DNA of 64,000 nt from Pedobacter sp. ASV28. Its GTDB lineage: Bacteria; Bacteroidota; Bacteroidia; Sphingobacteriales; Sphingobacteriaceae. The stretch spans positions 1-64,000 of the forward strand of contig NZ_JAELTN010000008.1 of assembly GCF_016428855.1 (NCBI RefSeq), read 5' to 3'. The notes under the pieces are model-generated. The model was not told where the DNA came from. It saw only the letters and a list, made by a program, of their open reading frames with translations, and ran no database searches. Below are positions 55,871 through 64,000 of this stretch, piece after piece (within the stretch, counting starts at the first letter, position 1; every line of letters starts with the position of its first letter). The translations under genes and the position numbers were made by a program.

Positions 55871-58800
55871 TTATAATGTAAGGTTAATTCCAAAAATGAT
55901 GGTTCTTGCTTTTGGGTAGGCCGACCAATCAAAGCCAGGGGTAAGCGCCGAAGCATAAGTAGAAACCTCTGGATCGAGCCCTGAATAATTGGTCCAGGTC
56001 AGTAAATTCTGACCAGAAGCATAAACCCTAAAGTTTTTAATCTTTAACTTTTTAAGCAGCGACTGGCTTAGCGTATAGCCCAAAGAAACCGTTTTTAACC
56101 TTAGGTACGAGCCGTCTTCAATGGTTCTGGACGAATAAACCAATGGCCCTTGTCCGTACACTTTATAAAGTTCGTTGGTTTGGTTCTCTGGTGTCCAGCG
56201 GTTAGCATAAGAAGCAAACATGTTTAATGAGTTTCTATTTTCGCCACCTTCAAATTCAATCCGATTGGCATTCAGTAATTCATTGCCATACGACCATTGA
56301 AAGAAGATATTAAGGTCAAATCCTTTATAGGTGAAATTATTAGAAAAACCACCCGTATGGATTGGATTAGGATCGCCAATAATGGTTTGATCATAGCCGT
56401 TTACTTGTCCATCGCCATTAATGTCTTTGTATTTGATAAAACCAGGCTGTACGGTTGCTCTGGACTGACCGTTGTTAGGCACATTATCTTTTAGCACATA
56501 ACTGCCATTGGCCAACTGGTTAAAATCACTGTACTGATACACGCCATCCCAAACGTAACCATAAAATTGTCCTATTGGGCGCCCTGGAATAGCAATGTAA
56601 GGATAGGCATTGTTGAAGTTGCCCCAGTTGATTCTAGATAAGATGGATGGGTCTTCCTCCGTTAATTCTAATACTTTATTTCGGTTAAAGGAAATGTTAA
56701 AGCTACTGTTCCACGAGAAAGTTTTATTCTTTATATTGGTGGTGTTCAAAGTAAATTCAAAACCTTTGTTGCCTACTTTACCAATGTTGCGCATCCCATT
56801 TAAAAAGCCTTGCGAAGGAGCTAACGATGAATTGATCAGCAAATCGTAGGTTCTTTTATCATAGTAGTCTGCCGTTACAGAAATGCGATTTTTCAATAAA
56901 CTCAAATCTAAGCCAATATCAGCTTGAGCGGTAGTTTCCCACTTTAAGTTTTTGTTTCCTAAAAGATTTGGAATGGATCCGTTCACTGGACTGTTGTTAA
57001 AGTTATAGCCAGAGTTGGAAATAATTTGGTATGATGATAAATAAGCAAAATCAGTCACTCTGTTGTTTCCAGTTAAACCGTAGCTGGCCCTTAATTTAGC
57101 ACTTGTAATGGGCTTGATTCTTTTCATAAAAGATTCGTCGCTCACTACCCAAGCGAAAGAGCCCGAAGGGAAATAAGCCCATTTGTTCCCAGGAGCAAAT
57201 TTAGAAGAACCATCTGCCCTGAATGAAGCCGTGAACAAATACCTAGATTTATAACTATAGTTCAACCTTGTTAGGAATGACATTAACGCCGATTTTGAAC
57301 TGGTAGAATATATACGACTAGGAATTCCTTCTTCCAATCCGCTAATGCCTAAGGATTCATTAGGTACTTGCGTAGCCGCAAAACCAGAGCTGAAACTTGA
57401 TATTTGTTGAAGGGTAAAACCTGCAAGCGCATTGATGTTATGAACCTTCCTAATATTTCGCTTAAAAGTGATGGTATTTTCACTCAAATAATTATTCACA
57501 TCGTAATTCATAATCGAGCCATTTACCCCGTTACTACTTGAAAGTGGATTACCCGATCTGGTGTTTGAATTGTTAAATATTTCTTTCCTCGTATCCCTTT
57601 TGGTAATTCCACCAGATGCCTTAAAGGTGAAATAGTTCAGGAACTTATATTCGGCATAAGCATTGGCCAATATCGCATTCACAAAAGAAGGATTATATTC
57701 ATTTCGGGTAGATATGGCTGGGTTGATGCGATATTCTGCCGTAGGGTTCACATCTGGATCAAAAGGTTGCTCTACCAATTGTTCATCGGTCAAGGCATCG
57801 CCAGTAATAGGCCTGTAGCCCCAAACACTGTACATTAAGCTGGCGGTGGCACTACCATTTTGCTCTGTAGCAATGGTACCATAGGTTTTTGTATTAGAAT
57901 AATTAAGATTTACGCCGACTTTAAGCTTAGGGTTAATGGTCTGATCCAATACAATTCGACCCTGATATCGGTTAAAGCCACTGTTAACGATAATCCCATC
58001 CTGATTTAAAACAGAACCCGAAATGGAATATCTGGTTTTATCGGTACCGCCATTAATGGATAAGAAATGGTTTTGCATCGGTGCGGTTCTGAATACTTTA
58101 TCTTGCCAGTTGATTCCTGGTACATTTCTATAGTATTCTAAATCCCTTCCATCTTTAAGATAGATGGGGGTGTAAACGGCCGAATTAAATTCCAGTTGAT
58201 ATTTAACAAACTCATAAGGACTTAATAACTCCTGCTGTTTAAGGTTTTGCTGAAATCCAAAATAGTTCTGATAAGAAATGGTAGGATCGCCTATCTTTCC
58301 CTTTTTGGTGGTGATGATAATAACACCATTAGCCCCCCTAGCACCATAAATAGCAGTTGCAGAAGCATCTTTCAAGATATCGATCGATTCTACCTCGGCT
58401 GGGTTAATGATGTTGTTGGTTGGATCTTCAATGGGAAAGCCGTCAATGACATACAAAGGTGAATTGCTTTGTGTGATGGAGTTATTTCCCCTGATGGAAA
58501 TTTGCATAGGTGCTCCTGGTTGACCGTCTGATGCCGTCACCTGAACCCCTGCAACCCTACCTGCTAAAGCATCTTCTAACGAGGCTACGGGCGCTTTTTG
58601 CAAATCCTCTATGCTCACCTGACTTACGGCTCCTGTTAAATCTCTTTTCGTAGTAGTACCATAGCCGATCACTACAATCTCGTCCAAAACTTTTAAATCC
58701 TTGGTCAATTTTATACGGTAAACGGTAGCAGCGGTAATGATTACTTCTTTAGTGATAAAGCCCGTGTAAGAGAACACCAAGGTACCTTTTGGCTCTGGAA

Positions 58801-59014
58801 TAGCAAACTTAAAAGTACCATCGCTATTAGTTTGTGTTGTGCTGTTGGTTCCTTTTAATTTAACGTTGACACCTGGTAATAGTTCACCCATATCATCGGT
58901 TACCGTACCAGTAATGTACACTGGTGCGGGTGTAGTATTAGATTTGAGGCGCTTTAGTGCATTCACATTTTGAAAACTCAAAACGGCACAGATTAAAACA
59001 ACATAAAACTTCAT
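55871..59014 (-). CDS. SusC/RagA-type TonB-dependent outer-membrane transporter
   Basis: 1047 residues with a short signal peptide (VVLICAVLSFQNVNA). An N-terminal carboxypeptidase-D-like plug extension is about 32-110 (ITGTVTDDMGELLPGVNVKL), followed by the LDEIVVIGYGT TonB-box region, the plug GNNSITQSNSPLYVIDGFPIE and ILKDASATAIYGARGANGVI. The rest is a beta-barrel ending in aromatic strands (YPKARTIIFGINLTL). It imports oligosaccharide into the periplasm with SusD. Two 13-bp direct repeats sit just before its start. It follows GH3 by 60 bases. Confidence 0.96.
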   Translation of the reverse strand: MKFYVVLICAVLSFQNVNALKRLKSNTTPAPVYITGTVTDDMGELLPGVNVKLKGTNSTTQTNSDGTFKFAIPEPKGTLVFSYTGFITKEVIITAATVYRIKLTKDLKVLDEIVVIGYGTTTKRDLTGAVSQVSIEDLQKAPVASLEDALAGRVAGVQVTASDGQPGAPMQISIRGNNSITQSNSPLYVIDGFPIEDPTNNIINPAEVESIDILKDASATAIYGARGANGVIIITTKKGKIGDPTISYQNYFGFQQNLKQQELLSPYEFVKYQLEFNSAVYTPIYLKDGRDLEYYRNVPGINWQDKVFRTAPMQNHFLSINGGTDKTRYSISGSVLNQDGIIVNSGFNRYQGRIVLDQTINPKLKVGVNLNYSNTKTYGTIATEQNGSATASLMYSVWGYRPITGDALTDEQLVEQPFDPDVNPTAEYRINPAISTRNEYNPSFVNAILANAYAEYKFLNYFTFKASGGITKRDTRKEIFNNSNTRSGNPLSSSNGVNGSIMNYDVNNYLSENTITFKRNIRKVHNINALAGFTLQQISSFSSGFAATQVPNESLGISGLEEGIPSRIYSTSSKSALMSFLTRLNYSYKSRYLFTASFRADGSSKFAPGNKWAYFPSGSFAWVVSDESFMKRIKPITSAKLRASYGLTGNNRVTDFAYLSSYQIISNSGYNFNNSPVNGSIPNLLGNKNLKWETTAQADIGLDLSLLKNRISVTADYYDKRTYDLLINSSLAPSQGFLNGMRNIGKVGNKGFEFTLNTTNIKNKTFSWNSSFNISFNRNKVLELTEEDPSILSRINWGNFNNAYPYIAIPGRPIGQFYGYVWDGVYQYSDFNQLANGSYVLKDNVPNNGQSRATVQPGFIKYKDINGDGQVNGYDQTIIGDPNPIHTGGFSNNFTYKGFDLNIFFQWSYGNELLNANRIEFEGGENRNSLNMFASYANRWTPENQTNELYKVYGQGPLVYSSRTIEDGSYLRLKTVSLGYTLSQSLLKKLKIKNFRVYASGQNLLTWTNYSGLDPEVSTYASALTPGFDWSAYPKARTIIFGINLTL

Positions 59015-59015
59015 T

Positions 59016-59046
59016 ACATATTTGGTTAGTACAACATATTTGGTTA
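59016..59046. promoter_or_regulatory. Two 13-bp direct repeats before susC
   Basis: ACATATTTGGTTA occurs at 59016-59028 and again at 59034-59046, 18 bases apart, in the short gap between the GH3 stop and the SusC start. Each contains one TTGGT core like the PUL boxes but not four tandem units. It could be an internal operator or simply leader sequence. Confidence 0.35.
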
Positions 59047-59074
59047 AAACTTCGCCCTATTAGCTTAAGGCAGT

Positions 59075-61582
59075 CTATTTTAGAGCAATTGCTTTCTTTA
59101 AATGAATATTTGCGGAAGATGACCCGATCAGGATTTCAAATGCACCTGGATCATATCCAAATTTTTTAAGCTTGGTTTTGTAGTAAGCAAAAGCCAATTC
59201 ATCCAGTTTAAGGGTAATGGTTTTTGTTTCGCCCTTTTTCAAAAACACCTTCGAGAAGCCTTTAAGCTCTTTAAAAGGTCGTGGTACTGGACTTACTACA
59301 TCTCTCACATAAAGCTGCGCCACTTCTGCACCATCGCTATTTCCTGTATTGCTAAGCTTAAAGCTCACTATGGCTTGGGGCGATTTCCCTTTGCTACTTA
59401 CCGTAACTTTCAGATCACTGTATTTAAAAGAGGTGTAAGACAATCCAAAACCGAAAGGAAACTGAGGTGCTACATGCTTTGAGTCGTAATAACGATAGCC
59501 CATAAATATACCTTCTTTGTAACTCACCCTTTTACTATTAGCCTCGTCGTAATAATAGTTAAAAGCAGGGTTATCTTCCCATTTTTTCTCAAAACTGATC
59601 GGAAGTTTTCCACTTGGATTGGTTTTCCCAAAAAGTATTTCTGCAATGGCTGTTCCGCCCTCTTGTCCAGGATACCAGGCAAACAACAATCCTGGCACTT
59701 TGGAAATCCATTTTTCCATGTCCACATTGCCACCCGCATTTAAAACTACAATCGTTTTAGGGTTAAGACCTGCAATCACATTGATCAAGCTATCTTGGTA
59801 ATCAGGCAATTCAAACGGACGGTCATTTCCTTCACGCTCACTACTTTCATTAAAGCCCACACAAACAATGGTTGCATCTGCACTTTTTGCAGCACTGATG
59901 GCTTCAGAGAAATCCAGTACATCTGGAGCCCAAGCAAAATTGATATCTACTGGATGTGGACCAGCATAATATTCAAGTTTTACGGCATATTCCTTACCAG
60001 CTTCTAATTGCAAGCTTACACTTTTAGTGGTAATGCCTTGGTCTTTCCAAAGATCAATCACTTTCTCGTTTGCTACTTCAAGCCTAAAACCATCAAAACC
60101 TTTTACGGTAAACTTATATTTTCCGCTCTTTTCTGGTTTAACAAAACCTGTCCAGCGCATAGAGCAGTGATCAAAAGGGAATCCTCTTCCCTCGGCCGCA
60201 ATGTGCCAGCCATTATTGATACTTACAATGGTATCTATAGCTGTTTTAAAAGGCGTTCCAGACAATTTGGTGTTGTTAAAATATTCTGCTTTTAAGCCGC
60301 GTACTGGAGCACTTGGATTATGGTAAAACACCGACTTGGCTACCTGATCAGAAAGGACAGGTAAACCAGTAGATGCTATGACCTTAATGTCTTTTGAATA
60401 CTCTTGGATGCCTTTAAGCACCGAAACAGAATGAAATGGAAAAGTATAGGAACTACCACCACCTGATACATAAGCATCGGCATTGGGACCAATTACCGCT
60501 AACGTTTTAATGTTTGTAGATAATGGCAATACTTGTTTCCTATTCTTTAATAGCACGATGCCGCCTCTAGCCAAATCAAGGGCTACTTTTGCGCCATCAG
60601 GATTATCTTTTGGGATGGAGGCATCAAGTTGTGGCTTGTCGTAAAAACCAAATCTGAAAATAATACGCAAAATCCTTCTCACCTTATCATTGAGCACTTC
60701 TTCATTGAGCACGCCATTTTTAATGGCCAAATCAAGATCTTTTTTATTCATTCGCACTGCTCTGGGCATTTCCAAGTCTAAACCACCTTTAGCAGCTTCT
60801 ACCCCATTATAGGTTGATGACCAGTCTGACATGACAAAGCCATCAAAGCCCCAAAGCCCTTTTAAAATCTCATTATTCAGATAATCGCTTTGGGTAGCAT
60901 GAACACCATTTACTAAATTATAGCTGTTCATTACCGATCCGGCTTTCGCTTCTTGAACCGCTGCTTTAAAAGCAGGAAAATAAATTTCGTGAAGGGTACG
61001 CTCATCAATATCTGAACTTACATTGTTACGATCCCACTCCTGATTATTGGCTGCATAGTGTTTTACCGTGGCCACTACTCCTTCTCCTTGCAGCCCTTTA
61101 ATGTAACTCACCCCTATTCTCGAATTCAGGAATGGATCTTCACTAAAATATTCAAAGTTCCTTCCGCTCATAGGTGCCCTCACAATATTCACCCCTGGCG
61201 CAAGCAAGATGTGTACGCCACGTGCTTTTGAGTCTCTACCCAACTCCTTGCCCAACCTTGTAATCAATCGGGTGTCCCAAGTAGCTGCCGATAAAATACT
61301 GGCTGGATAAGCTACTGCTCTTCCATCTTTATGCGTACCTACTGGACCATCGGTAAGTTTAATTTCGGGCAAACCCAATCGTTGGATGGGTCTAATGTAA
61401 AAACCTTTGTATCCACCAATATAATCTAGTTTTTCTTCCAACGTCATTTGGACCAAAATGGCTTTCACTCGATCTTCTACAGGAGCTTTACTGTTGGCAT
61501 ACACTTGTGCATAGGTATTTGTAGCACAGCAAATTACAAAAAAGAACAGGGATATGCGCTTAAAAGAAATTGATCTAGTCAT
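59075..61582 (-). CDS. GH3 beta-glycosidase with PA14 domain
   Basis: 835 residues with a signal peptide (LFFFVICCATNTYAQ). The GH3 N-terminal barrel covers about 30-330: KLTDGPVGTH, SGRNFEYFSEDP, VATVKHYAANNQE (KH motif), and GFDGFVMSDWS with the nucleophile Asp253. The C-terminal GH3 domain starts near 345. A PA14 insert near 420-560 (GLKAEYFNNTKLSGTPF, MRWTGFVKPEKSGKYKFTVKG) and a FnIII-like tail near 735-825 follow. It should remove a non-reducing beta-linked sugar, typically glucose or xylose, in the periplasm. It is first in its unit, behind box D. Confidence 0.95.
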   Translation of the reverse strand: MTRSISFKRISLFFFVICCATNTYAQVYANSKAPVEDRVKAILVQMTLEEKLDYIGGYKGFYIRPIQRLGLPEIKLTDGPVGTHKDGRAVAYPASILSAATWDTRLITRLGKELGRDSKARGVHILLAPGVNIVRAPMSGRNFEYFSEDPFLNSRIGVSYIKGLQGEGVVATVKHYAANNQEWDRNNVSSDIDERTLHEIYFPAFKAAVQEAKAGSVMNSYNLVNGVHATQSDYLNNEILKGLWGFDGFVMSDWSSTYNGVEAAKGGLDLEMPRAVRMNKKDLDLAIKNGVLNEEVLNDKVRRILRIIFRFGFYDKPQLDASIPKDNPDGAKVALDLARGGIVLLKNRKQVLPLSTNIKTLAVIGPNADAYVSGGGSSYTFPFHSVSVLKGIQEYSKDIKVIASTGLPVLSDQVAKSVFYHNPSAPVRGLKAEYFNNTKLSGTPFKTAIDTIVSINNGWHIAAEGRGFPFDHCSMRWTGFVKPEKSGKYKFTVKGFDGFRLEVANEKVIDLWKDQGITTKSVSLQLEAGKEYAVKLEYYAGPHPVDINFAWAPDVLDFSEAISAAKSADATIVCVGFNESSEREGNDRPFELPDYQDSLINVIAGLNPKTIVVLNAGGNVDMEKWISKVPGLLFAWYPGQEGGTAIAEILFGKTNPSGKLPISFEKKWEDNPAFNYYYDEANSKRVSYKEGIFMGYRYYDSKHVAPQFPFGFGLSYTSFKYSDLKVTVSSKGKSPQAIVSFKLSNTGNSDGAEVAQLYVRDVVSPVPRPFKELKGFSKVFLKKGETKTITLKLDELAFAYYKTKLKKFGYDPGAFEILIGSSSANIHLKKAIALK

Positions 61583-61699
61583 TGATAAAGTAATTTATAT
61601 TTTTTTTATAGTGATCTTACTATCGCTAACAGCACCATTTGGTTACACTGACAGCATCATGGCTTAATCATTATATTTGGCTACATCCAGTCGAGAAAC

Positions 61700-61719
61700 T
61701 GGTTTGGTTTGGTTTGGTT
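61700..61719. promoter_or_regulatory. (TGGTT)x4 box D, upstream of GH3-SusC-SusD unit
   Basis: Four exact TGGTT units on the plus strand lie 117 bases before the GH3 start and about 158 bases before the divergent GntR-type gene. The region 61583-61876 holds both divergent promoters plus box E. The context AAACTGG just before matches box C. Confidence 0.65.
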
Positions 61720-61827
61720 TAATTAGTTAAACAAAAGTATAAAATATTCTTAATTATCAAACATTTTATTTTTTTTGTTTTTAAAGCTAAAATTTGCGAT
61801 AAAACCTAGCTACAGGCGCTTTATGAT

Positions 61828-61847
61828 TAGTTTGGTATGGTATGGAC
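61828..61847. promoter_or_regulatory. Degenerate (TGGTN)x4 box E, upstream of GntR-type regulator
   Basis: Units TAGTT, TGGTA, TGGTA and TGGAC: two exact and two with one mismatch each. It ends 29 bases before the regulator start, on the strand opposite in sense to the gene as compared with boxes A-D. It could mediate autoregulation. Confidence 0.45.
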
Positions 61848-61876
61848 TTTTTTTCATAAATATCCCTTAGCTTTGC

Positions 61877-62923
61877 ATGGAAAAACCTATAAAAGTGGAC
61901 CATACTAAAAAGACAGCAAAAGCTACCCCGAACGTTTCTACGCACAGAATGAAATATCTTCAGCTTGCTGAGCATATTAACCACCTGATTGAAACCAACA
62001 AATTGAAAATTAATGATCGTTTGCCTTCATTAAATCAATTGACCGAGCAACTGAAAATCAGTAAGGAAACTGCCTTAAAAGGTTTAAACTACCTTTTGGA
62101 AAAAGGGATTATCGAGGCTGAATATCGAAAAGGATATTATGTAAAAAAGAAAAAACAGTACCATCCTTATCGCATCTGTTTAATTCTTGATAAGATGAAC
62201 GTTTTGAGGGATCGAATCTATCATTCCTTTTTAGAAACCATTAAGGATAAAGCTGATATTGACGTTTATTTTCACCACCATAACTTCAAGGTTTTTGAGA
62301 AATTAATCGACGAAAATCTTCCCAATTACACCCACTTTGTCATCACTACTTTTTTGCATGGAAACACAAAGGAAGTCTTAAATCGCATTCCACCTCAAAA
62401 AAGAATCATCATTGATTATCAGGAGAAAAATCTGGATGGCGACTATACCTGCATTTACCAAGACTATAAAACCGACATCCAAGAATCACTTACAGCATTA
62501 CTTCCACAGTTAGAAAAGTATTCAAGGTTGGTGCTGGTTGCTCCCCTGGAAGCTTTCCATGCCAAGGAAGTGATTGATGGTTTTGAATTATTCTCGAAAC
62601 TTAATTCGAAAAAACACACCATCGTCAATACCATAGATGATTCGTTTGCTAAAAAGGGAGATGCCTACATCACTTTTAGTAGATATGACCAGGATGATGT
62701 GACCCTGATCAAAATAGCTCGCAAAAAAGACTGGAAACTAGGTAAGGACATTGGTTTGCTTTCCTACAACGATACTGCAGTTAAGGAAGTTTTAGAAGAT
62801 GGCATTACCGTAATCAGTACCGATTTTAATAAAATGGGCGAAGAAGCGGCCAAAGCCATATTGAAAAAGGAAGTGGTTAAAATGCGTGACCCTGCCAAGG
62901 TTATTTTAAGAAACTCGCTTTAG
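61877..62923 (+). CDS. GntR-family regulator with LacI-like effector domain (AraR-like layout)
   Basis: 348 residues. The winged helix-turn-helix is about 25-92 (YLQLAEHINHLIETNKLKIN, RLPSLNQLTEQLKISKETALKGLNYL, LEKGIIEAEYRKGYYV), of the GntR type. Residues about 95-345 follow the periplasmic-binding-protein-like pattern of LacI/GalR regulators (ICLILDKMNVLRDRIYHSFL, HFVITTF, LVLVAPL, LGKDIGLLSYNDTAVKEVLEDGITVIST). This layout is known from AraR of Bacillus. It sits divergently beside the PUL and is the obvious candidate to read the (TGGTN)x4 boxes. A later start at the Met of residue 25 is possible. Confidence 0.85.
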   Translation: MEKPIKVDHTKKTAKATPNVSTHRMKYLQLAEHINHLIETNKLKINDRLPSLNQLTEQLKISKETALKGLNYLLEKGIIEAEYRKGYYVKKKKQYHPYRICLILDKMNVLRDRIYHSFLETIKDKADIDVYFHHHNFKVFEKLIDENLPNYTHFVITTFLHGNTKEVLNRIPPQKRIIIDYQEKNLDGDYTCIYQDYKTDIQESLTALLPQLEKYSRLVLVAPLEAFHAKEVIDGFELFSKLNSKKHTIVNTIDDSFAKKGDAYITFSRYDQDDVTLIKIARKKDWKLGKDIGLLSYNDTAVKEVLEDGITVISTDFNKMGEEAAKAILKKEVVKMRDPAKVILRNSL

Positions 62924-62973
62924 GTTATTGCTGACTGCCATACTGTTTCAATATCATTATACCTACATCTAAA

Positions 62974-64000
62974 TCAATTTTTAAGATATATTGTAAATTT
63001 ACTTCCCATTCCCAGAGCACTTTCAACAATAATTTTTCCGTCTGCAGCATTTACTATTTTTTTCGCCAGGTACAAGCCTATGCCTTGCCCTTCAATTTCT
63101 TTCTGTAGCCGGCCATACATATCAAAAATCTTGTCAAGCTGATTTTCAGGCATGCCCGCACCATTATCCTCCACTGAAAGTATAATCTCGTCACCGTAAT
63201 TGACAGTCTTGATATGGACAACTGGTAATTCTTCACGTCTAAATTTAATCGCATTGGACACTAAATTATAAAGGATACTACGAAGACTCTTTTTAGAAAA
63301 AAGAATGTGTTTCACTTCAAGTTCACATTTTATAACTGCACCGGCTGAGCGAATTCTATCTTCTAAGCTCCATTCGATATTTTTAATTAGCTCTTCCATA
63401 TCTACCTGTTCCCGCAAATCGTTTTCTATTTTGCTAATAGTAGACAGGCTTTTTATCAACTCGCGGAACTTTTTAACAGATTCACCGATCATATTTATAA
63501 ATACTCCTATATCAGGGTCACTAGCATCCAGAGTATTGATAATACCAATGCTACCTTCTATATTACCTAAAGGTGATAAGAGATCATGGGAGGCGGTTAA
63601 TACAAAACGATCCAGGTCCGCATTAATGCGCAACAGGCTTTCATTTTTCCTGTCCAATTCTAATTGTATCCTTTTTAGTTCTGTAATATCATTAAATGTG
63701 ATGATAGCACCAACGGTCTTGTGATCCGACTGCTGCACATAGGGCATAATCATAATCTGGTACCAACGATTATTAGTCGTTTCGATTTCCTTGGTGATTG
63801 CATCGTTGTCAATGAGTATCTTTTTTACATCTTCAATAATGGGTTCCAGTCTAATATTAGTCGTAATTTGACTTAGCGGACGTCCTATATCTGTTTCCAT
63901 AAGGTTAATCTGATTGGCTGCACTGGGAGAAAAACGCATTAACAGCAGTTCTTTATTCACAAACAACTGACCATTAAGGTTACTCCTGAAATAGTTGTTA
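62974..64000 (-). CDS. PAS sensor histidine kinase, C-terminal part (cut by window edge)
   Basis: About 342 residues are visible; the frame is open beyond 64000, beginning NNYFRSNLNGQLFVNKEL. The first part is a PAS domain nearly the same as that of the 28038 kinase (ETDIGRPLS, YQIMIMPYVQQSDHK, GAIITFNDITELK). Then come HisKA-like ASHDLLSPLGNIEG, the coiled-coil region, and HATPase motifs NLVSNAIKFR, DNGAGMPENQ, GQGIGLYLAKK. The missing N-terminus is probably CheB-CheR as in the relative. It converges with the GntR-type gene with 50 bases between and no clear terminator. Confidence 0.85.
   Translation of the reverse strand, partial: NNYFRSNLNGQLFVNKELLLMRFSPSAANQINLMETDIGRPLSQITTNIRLEPIIEDVKKILIDNDAITKEIETTNNRWYQIMIMPYVQQSDHKTVGAIITFNDITELKRIQLELDRKNESLLRINADLDRFVLTASHDLLSPLGNIEGSIGIINTLDASDPDIGVFINMIGESVKKFRELIKSLSTISKIENDLREQVDMEELIKNIEWSLEDRIRSAGAVIKCELEVKHILFSKKSLRSILYNLVSNAIKFRREELPVVHIKTVNYGDEIILSVEDNGAGMPENQLDKIFDMYGRLQKEIEGQGIGLYLAKKIVNAADGKIIVESALGMGSKFTIYLKN

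Noticed and set aside
61672..61679. TATATTTG as a -7 promoter element for the GntR-type gene
   Set aside because: It matches TAnnTTTG but the nearest TTTG upstream is about 30 bases away, too far for the usual spacing, so a promoter is not claimed.
34435..61847. Possible CRISPR array from spaced repeats
   Set aside because: The repeated boxes are only 20 bases, kilobases apart, have no spacers and no cas genes.

Overview
The window looks like chromosome of a Sphingobacteriaceae bacterium, most likely Pedobacter or a close relative. This is inferred from the low G+C content, a SusC/SusD pair, C-terminal domains resembling type IX secretion signals, an UpxY-type NusG paralogue, SPII lipoproteins, AT-rich spacers with poor Shine-Dalgarno sites, and CheB-CheR-PAS-kinase hybrids. 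No rRNA, tRNA, transposase, phage gene or CRISPR array was seen.

Region 1 (1-21,019, all minus strand) is one tightly packed exopolysaccharide (EPS) locus read from 21,019 towards position 1: Wza-like export lipoprotein, Wzc-like tyrosine autokinase, UpxY antiterminator, nucleotide-sugar dehydrogenase and 4-epimerase (probable UDP-GlcNAc to UDP-GalNAc to UDP-GalNAcA route), Wzx flippase, Wzy/ligase-like polymerase, GNAT/FemAB-like transferase, MBOAT plus SGNH O-acylation pair, five glycosyltransferases (the last cut by the left edge), an AsnB-type amidotransferase, a GINT1-like propeller protein and a UDP-glucuronate 4-epimerase family protein. The predicted product is an amidated, O-acetylated, uronic-acid-containing Wzx/Wzy polysaccharide. 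The initiating sugar-phosphate transferase is not here and may lie beyond the left edge.

Region 2 (21,020-32,121) is mixed. It has a beta-helix lipoprotein, an acyltransferase-3 membrane protein, a DUF937-OmpA fusion, a serine hydrolase pseudogene with three lesions, a lysine-rich secreted protein with a PBCV-type basic adaptor domain, and a large CheB-CheR-PAS-histidine kinase. Several inverted repeats lie between these genes.

Region 3 (32,122-62,923) is a polysaccharide utilisation locus (PUL). On the minus strand the units are: GH3, SusC, SusD, DUF5017 lipoprotein, two large toroid-like secreted proteins and an SGNH esterase; a DUF4886 SGNH protein with an SSS symporter; three propeller proteins (two with type IX sorting-like tails) with a third large toroid-like protein; and an FAD oxidoreductase. 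A GntR/AraR-like regulator is divergent at 61,877. The most notable observation is a tandem box (TGGTN)x4 upstream of each of the four minus-strand units, with a degenerate copy just upstream of the regulator gene. This suggests one previously unrecognised operator uniting the locus.

Region 4 (62,974-64,000) is the C-terminal part of a second CheB/CheR-type PAS kinase, a close paralogue of the one at 28,038, cut by the right edge.
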